Assembly: GCA_051866775.1 (NCBI GenBank)
Contig: JBJDXR010000041.1
Location: 1-28,238 of the forward strand
DNA: 28,238 nucleotides
DNA from: RUG626 sp051866775
GTDB taxonomy: Bacteria > Bacillota > Clostridia > Oscillospirales > Oscillospiraceae
Direction: 5' to 3'
Shown here: positions 24,977 to 28,238 of the stretch, one piece after another
Layout: every line of letters starts with the position of its first letter
How positions within the stretch are numbered: the first letter of the stretch is position 1
Made by a program: the position numbers and the translations under genes
Notes under the pieces: generated by a model
Told to the model about the DNA's origin: nothing
Database searches by the model: none
What the model saw: the letters and a program-made list of their open reading frames with translations, nothing else

Positions 24977-25013
24977 AAAAGGAAGGGACGGATTTACCGT
25001 CCCTTCCTTTTTT
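24977..25013. terminator. two-way terminator between the permease gene and tyrS
   Basis: A perfect 15-bp stem AAAAGGAAGGGACGG / complement (24977-24991 and 24997-25011) with loop ATTTA. A T-run follows on the plus strand (25008-25013), and the A-run gives TTTT on the minus strand. It serves both convergent genes. Confidence 0.9.
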
Positions 25014-25087
25014 GCAATTTAATTTTTATCTCTTTAATTCTCAGCGCCGATACTGCGTAAATTCTTTTGGTGAGCCGCAGTCTTTTA

Positions 25088-26308
25088 TCACTTCAGGACT
25101 ATGCGCTTAAAGCTCTTCTTTCCGCGTCTAAGGACAATGCCGGCCTTAAGCTCCTCTCCTGTAAACGACTTTCCGATATCGGTTATCTTCTCATCGTCAG
25201 CCGTTACGCCGCCCTGCTGGACGTTGCGGCGCGCCTCTGATTTTGACGGGCAAAGCCCTGCCTTAACGAGCAGTGTCATGATATCTATCGAGCCGTCGGT
25301 CAGATCTGCGTCGCTAAGCTCCGAAGTGGGCATATTTTCGGCATCTCCGCCGGTGAAGAGAGCACGGGCACTGGCCTGGGCCTTCTCCGCCGCCTCCTCG
25401 CCGTGGACGAGCTTCGTAAGCTCGTAAGCGAGTATTTCCTTGGCGGTGTTAAGCTGGCTGCCCTCCCACTTGTCCATCTCGTCGATCTGCTCAATAGGCA
25501 GGAAAGTCAGCATGCGCAGGCACTTTAATACGTCCGCGTCCTCCACGTTGCGCCAATACTGATAAAAGTCATAGGGCGAGGTCTTGTTGGGATCCAGCCA
25601 AACGGCGTTGCCGGCGGTCTTTCCCATCTTTCTGCCCTGGGAATCAGTAAGCAGCGTTATCGTCATTGCATGGGCATCCTTACCAAGCTTGCGGCGGATA
25701 AGCTCCGTGCCGCCCAGCATATTGCTCCACTGGTCGTCTCCACCGAACTGCATATTGCAGCCGTAATGCTGGAAAAGATAATAGAAGTCGTAGGACTGCA
25801 TTATCATGTAGTTAAACTCAAGGAAGGAAAGGCCCTTCTCCATACGCTGCTTGTAGCACTCAGCTCTGAGCATATTATTGACTGAGAAGCAGGCGCCGAC
25901 CTCGCGCAGAAGCTCCACGTAGTTAAGGCTTAAGAGCCAGTCGGCGTTATTTATCATCTGCGCCTTACCCTCGGAAAAGTCTATAAAGCGCTCCATTTGG
26001 CGCTTAAAGCACTCGGCGTTATGGTCGATATCCTCCTTCGTGAGCATCTTGCGCATATCCGTTCTTCCGGATGGATCACCTATCATCGTGGTGCCGCCGC
26101 CAATGAGGGCAATGGGCTTATTTCCTGCCATCTGGAGGCGCTTCATAAGAGTAAGCGCCATGAAATGCCCGGCGGTGAGGCTGTCCGCCGTGCAGTCAAA
26201 GCCGATGTAAAATGTGGCCTTGCCGTTATTTATCATCTCTTTGATCTCATTCTCGTTTGTAACCTGCGCAATAAGTCCGCGGGCAACAAGCTCATCATAA
26301 ATCGTCAT
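25088..26308 (-). CDS. tyrS: tyrosyl-tRNA synthetase
   Basis: Class I aminoacyl-tRNA synthetase that charges tRNA-Tyr, 406 residues as is normal. The HIGH-type signature is TAGH at 45-48 in FDCTADSLTAGHFMAL. The ATP/amino-acid pocket includes IGGGTTMIGDPSGRTDMR, and YDFYYLFQHYGCNMQFGGDDQWSN includes the tyrosine-contact residues. The KMSKS loop is KMGKT at 227-231. The C-terminal S4 RNA-binding domain is visible at SKSEARRNVQQGGVTADDEKI. The ATG at 26308 follows TTTAAGGGGAAATTTAG. Expression is controlled by the T-box leader just upstream. It is a single-gene unit. Confidence 0.97.
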   Translation of the reverse strand: MTIYDELVARGLIAQVTNENEIKEMINNGKATFYIGFDCTADSLTAGHFMALTLMKRLQMAGNKPIALIGGGTTMIGDPSGRTDMRKMLTKEDIDHNAECFKRQMERFIDFSEGKAQMINNADWLLSLNYVELLREVGACFSVNNMLRAECYKQRMEKGLSFLEFNYMIMQSYDFYYLFQHYGCNMQFGGDDQWSNMLGGTELIRRKLGKDAHAMTITLLTDSQGRKMGKTAGNAVWLDPNKTSPYDFYQYWRNVEDADVLKCLRMLTFLPIEQIDEMDKWEGSQLNTAKEILAYELTKLVHGEEAAEKAQASARALFTGGDAENMPTSELSDADLTDGSIDIMTLLVKAGLCPSKSEARRNVQQGGVTADDEKITDIGKSFTGEELKAGIVLRRGKKSFKRIVLK

Positions 26309-26348
26309 CTAAATTTCCCCTTAAATTATTATTCAATTTTGCTGATAG

Positions 26349-26600
26349 AAAAAGCCCTCTGTCCACTATGGACAGAGGGCGTAATTTACGCGGTACCACC
26401 TCTGGTTCACGCGCCCCTCACAGGGCAGCGCCTCAGGCCGTACAAAATACGGCGGCGCTGTACCGGGCGCTCCCGTCCTGCCCTAATTGAATTACCGTTC
26501 AGGCGGCTGCTCCAAGGCGTATTCACCTGCGCGGCCTCTCCCCCTTACAGCAAAACAGGGTCTCTCTTTGCAGGCCGAATTCAGGCTACTTGTCCCATTC
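26349..26600 (-). ncRNA. T-box leader (tyrosine specifier) of tyrS
   Basis: On the minus strand the leader contains the conserved T-box GGTGGTACCGCG (26400-26389), which forms the antiterminator. It is followed by a terminator, GCCCTCTGTCC (26364-26354) pairing with GGACAGAGGGC (26380-26370) around a five-base loop, and a TTTTT run (26353-26349). Upstream lies the stem I region with GGGACAAGTAGCC, an AGAGAGACC bulge segment, and GTGAATACGCCTTGGAGC, in which TAC (26521-26519) is the tyrosine specifier codon. Uncharged tRNA-Tyr should pair with TAC and with the T-box and allow transcription into tyrS. The 5' boundary is approximate. Confidence 0.93.
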
Positions 26601-26614
26601 ATCACATTGGCTGT

Positions 26615-26644
26615 ATGTTAACACACGACAGGCGGGCTTGTCAA
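26615..26644 (-). promoter_or_regulatory. promoter of the tyrS leader
   Basis: On the minus strand TTGACA (26644-26639) and TAACAT (26620-26615) are separated by 18 bases, placing the transcription start just before the T-box stem I region. Confidence 0.7.
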
Positions 26645-26701
26645 GCGGTGCTTTTTTATTATCCGCTGCTTTGCCAACCCCGTCTTATCCACAGAACATT
26701 C

Positions 26702-27382
26702 TCATTTTGCAGTTTTCTTTTGTTCTCTTTTCTTATTGAGAACGGTAGTTACTGCTCCTGATGCGGAAAACGTCAACACAAATACTATCAGCGAGTAATA
26801 AACACCTCTGATACCGTAATTGTAATATGAGCCTGTGCTGAAAAACAAAACCAATAAGATAATATTGCTTGTAATAATCGCTGCAAAGACCCCAATAAGT
26901 GATGTCATATATCCGTCTGTTGTCCGGTTTGCTTTTACGGAGAAGGTCAGAATACTGTATAGAAGAACACCAAGTAACGCTCCCACAAAAAGGCATTCCA
27001 CACCGCGAATTACAGTTATAAAGCGAAGCACCAGAATAAAGGATACTCCCCATGCAATTATTCCGGAAATAGTAACTCCGCAAACTTTCTTAATTAACAT
27101 TTTTTCTTTGCATCTGGCGTAATCGGCCGCTTTTTGTACAGCATCCGCCGGTTCAGTATTCATTTTTTCAATACTTCTTTCACCTTCAAGCAAATCCTTA
27201 ATATCCACTTCATAGTAATCAGAAAGTATGATAAGGATGTCAAGGTCGGGCATATTGGAGCCGGTTTCCCACCGTGAAACAGTCCTTACAGACACATTCA
27301 AATACTCGGCAAGCTGCTCTTGTGTCATACTTTTTTCTTTGCGGAGTTCTTTTAGAAAAGCCCCTACTTTTTTCTGATCCAT
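26702..27382 (-). CDS. XRE-type HTH regulator with C-terminal membrane helices
   Basis: A 226-residue protein with a Cro/C1-type helix-turn-helix (residues about 5-60: FLKELRKEKSMTQEQLAEYL, SVRTVSRWETGSNMPDLDIL, then LSDYYEVDIKDLLEGE). A linker follows, then four or so membrane segments (ISGIIAWGVSFILVLRF, VGALLGVLLYSILTF, VFAAIITSNIILLVLFF, YSLIVFVLTFSASGAV). Such HTH-membrane proteins are common in Firmicutes and may tie envelope state to transcription, but the target is unknown. The ATG at 27382 is chosen because AAAGGAG lies at good spacing upstream; an in-frame start six codons earlier has none. It reads toward the tyrS leader. A short dyad at 27470-27484 upstream may be its operator. 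Confidence 0.85.
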   Translation of the reverse strand: MDQKKVGAFLKELRKEKSMTQEQLAEYLNVSVRTVSRWETGSNMPDLDILIILSDYYEVDIKDLLEGERSIEKMNTEPADAVQKAADYARCKEKMLIKKVCGVTISGIIAWGVSFILVLRFITVIRGVECLFVGALLGVLLYSILTFSVKANRTTDGYMTSLIGVFAAIITSNIILLVLFFSTGSYYNYGIRGVYYSLIVFVLTFSASGAVTTVLNKKREQKKTAK

Positions 27383-27510
27383 TGCACTTTCTCCTTTCAA
27401 GGGTAGTTTATCAGAAAATCAATAAAGACAACACGACACAAAACGAGAAATGCCTTTATTTACTGTGGTAGACAAAGTTTGTCTTGCGTCGAATCCAAAG
27501 ACAACCTAAA

Positions 27511-27550
27511 CCCGGGCGGCTCTGGAGGATATATCCCCCGCCGCGCCGGG
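27511..27550. repeat. GC-rich inverted repeat
   Basis: CCCGGGCGGC (27511-27520) pairs with GCCGCGCCGGG (27540-27550) with one bulge, and the inside (GGAGGATATATCCCCC) can pair further. No T-run follows, so it does not look like a terminator. It stands out from AT-rich surroundings. Confidence 0.6.
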
Positions 27551-27654
27551 GAAATAGCACTAGAGCCCCCTATGCAAAAACGTGCGGAACAACGGTTCCT
27601 TTATGACATTTTGTCTCAAAGCCACTACGCGATAATTTTGACTTTTCGGGTAAA

Positions 27655-27721
27655 ATGGCCGAGTCTGCTGTGGGCCGCCTTGTCAACCAAGATAGGGCGG
27701 CCCCCAGCAGACCCCGGCCAT
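27655..27721. repeat. long imperfect GC-rich inverted repeat
   Basis: The left arm 27655-27679 (ATGGCCGAGTCTGCTG, then TGGGCCGCC) and right arm 27696-27721 pair over about 25 bases with two mismatches and one extra base, around a 16-base loop. There is no T-run on either side. It lies beyond the asparaginase terminator, so it is probably a DNA-level or independently transcribed element. Confidence 0.7.
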
Positions 27722-27728
27722 ATCGCAC

Positions 27729-27759
27729 AAAAAAGCCACCCATTTTTGAGGACGGCTTT
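27729..27759 (-). terminator. terminator of the asparaginase gene
   Basis: On the minus strand AAAGCCGTCC (27759-27750) pairs with GGGTGGCTTT (27741-27732), including two G-T pairs, around loop TCAAAAAT, followed by a T-run ending at 27729. It lies about 70 bases after the asparaginase stop. Confidence 0.8.
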
Positions 27760-27826
27760 CTGCAAAATATGATAGTTTCAACGTATTTTCTTTTGTTTTC
27801 GTCAATATTCTTCCATTTTCGTGTTC

Positions 27827-28238
27827 CTAACAAAAGTTAACCATCGTCAGTATATCCCTGTTGACCGGCGTATAGAACAGACGCTGTATCTCCATCAGAT
27901 CACTCGTCTTTCCCAATATCCACATCATCTTTGCGGTTACGGCCTCAGTGGTCATGTCGTGTGCCTCAAGTATACGCGGGTTGCCTTTTAATGAGTGGCC
28001 TGTGCTGTACACCGCCATGTCACTGCCCTCATTCTGCACCTGCGTGGTCATAACTATGGTCTTTCCGGCCTCCGCAGCCTCGTAGACCATGCTGTGAAGT
28101 CCCCGCCTCTGGGGAAGGCCCCCCACGCCGAAGCTCTCGATTATCAGGGCGTCAAAGTGTCCAAGCATGAACTCCATAACCTCCCTGTCGACGCCCGGCA
28201 GCAGCTTTAACAGGCCGACCTTCTGATTAAGGCAATCA
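27827..28238 (-). CDS. type I L-asparaginase, C-terminal part (partial)
   Basis: The C-terminal 136 or so residues of a cytoplasmic type I asparaginase, which hydrolyses asparagine to aspartate and ammonia. The frame is open to the right edge, beginning DCLNQKVGLLKLLPGVDREV. Family features are IIESFGVGGLPQR, AAEAGKTIVMTTQVQNEGSD (the catalytic-domain interface segment), YSTGHSLKGNPRILEAHDMT, and TAKMMWILGKTSD. The N-terminal threonine and TDT/Lys active-site residues lie outside the window, so activity cannot be judged. An internal ATG at 28177 is not the real start, because homology continues upstream of it. Transcription ends at the hairpin at 27729-27759. Confidence 0.92.
   Translation of the reverse strand, partial: DCLNQKVGLLKLLPGVDREVMEFMLGHFDALIIESFGVGGLPQRRGLHSMVYEAAEAGKTIVMTTQVQNEGSDMAVYSTGHSLKGNPRILEAHDMTTEAVTAKMMWILGKTSDLMEIQRLFYTPVNRDILTMVNFC

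Larger units (their letters stand above)
27401..27826. other. gene-free stretch with hairpins
   Basis: I find no credible gene. Short reading frames on both strands simply cross the inverted repeats. The stretch holds the upstream region of the HTH-membrane gene, a small dyad AGACAAA-G-TTTGTCT (27470-27484), two GC-rich hairpins (27511-27550 and 27655-27721) and the asparaginase terminator (27729-27759). Confidence 0.65.

Noticed and set aside
27479..27840. Short reading frames on both strands across the hairpin region
   Set aside because: They mirror each other across the inverted repeat at 27655-27721 and lack ribosome binding sites; the repeats explain them.

Overview
The window looks like chromosome from a spore-forming Clostridia-class Firmicute, probably near the Oscillospiraceae (the class is well supported, the family is a guess). 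The evidence is a clear stage II sporulation protein R, a SpoVB-like flippase, AddAB recombination nucleases, MEP-pathway IspE, an ApgM-type mutase, a T-box-controlled tyrosyl-tRNA synthetase, and strong GGAGG ribosome binding sites throughout. No rRNA, tRNA, CRISPR array, transposase or integrase was recognised.

Layout. 1-5899 (minus): addB-addA, overlapping by ATGA; addA runs off the left edge. 6145-7975 (plus): a secreted lipoprotein with a polysaccharide-deacetylase core, then a DUF308/HdeD membrane protein, closed by a two-way hairpin. 8102-8608 (minus): an unrecognised small secreted protein. 9095-13219: a self-contained catabolic unit made of an AraC-type regulator divergent from a three-gene plus-strand operon (enolase-superfamily acid-sugar dehydratase, zinc polyol dehydrogenase, metallo-beta-lactamase-fold lactonase). 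Its codon use differs from the flanks. 13250-14735: an AT-rich islet with an unrecognised cytoplasmic protein and a frameshifted secreted protein with a histidine-rich end. 14736-15131: an orphan PadR repressor under a 22-bp perfect palindrome. 15298-19776 (minus): spoIIR, then, as a separate upstream unit, lrp-aminotransferase-apgM-ispE, in which three junctions are ATGA overlaps or a directly abutting stop/start. 20021-20233: a DUF378 membrane protein. 20283-23960 (minus): recG followed by a SpoVB-like flippase, with a terminator between them. 24095-24952 (plus): an ArsP_2-type metal permease. 25088-26308 (minus): tyrS behind a tyrosine T-box leader. 26702-27382 (minus): an HTH-membrane protein. 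27401-27826: no gene, but two GC-rich hairpins. 27827-28238 (minus): the C-terminal part of a type I L-asparaginase.

Most of the window is housekeeping. The accessory material sits between about 8.1 and 15.2 kb. The catabolic unit suggests one route: dehydrogenase oxidises a polyol or sugar to a lactone, the lactonase opens it, and the dehydratase makes a 2-keto-3-deoxy acid, all under the AraC regulator. No transporter or aldolase is present. The AT-rich islet beside it may be a decayed secreted-effector module. These two are the best candidates for something undescribed.
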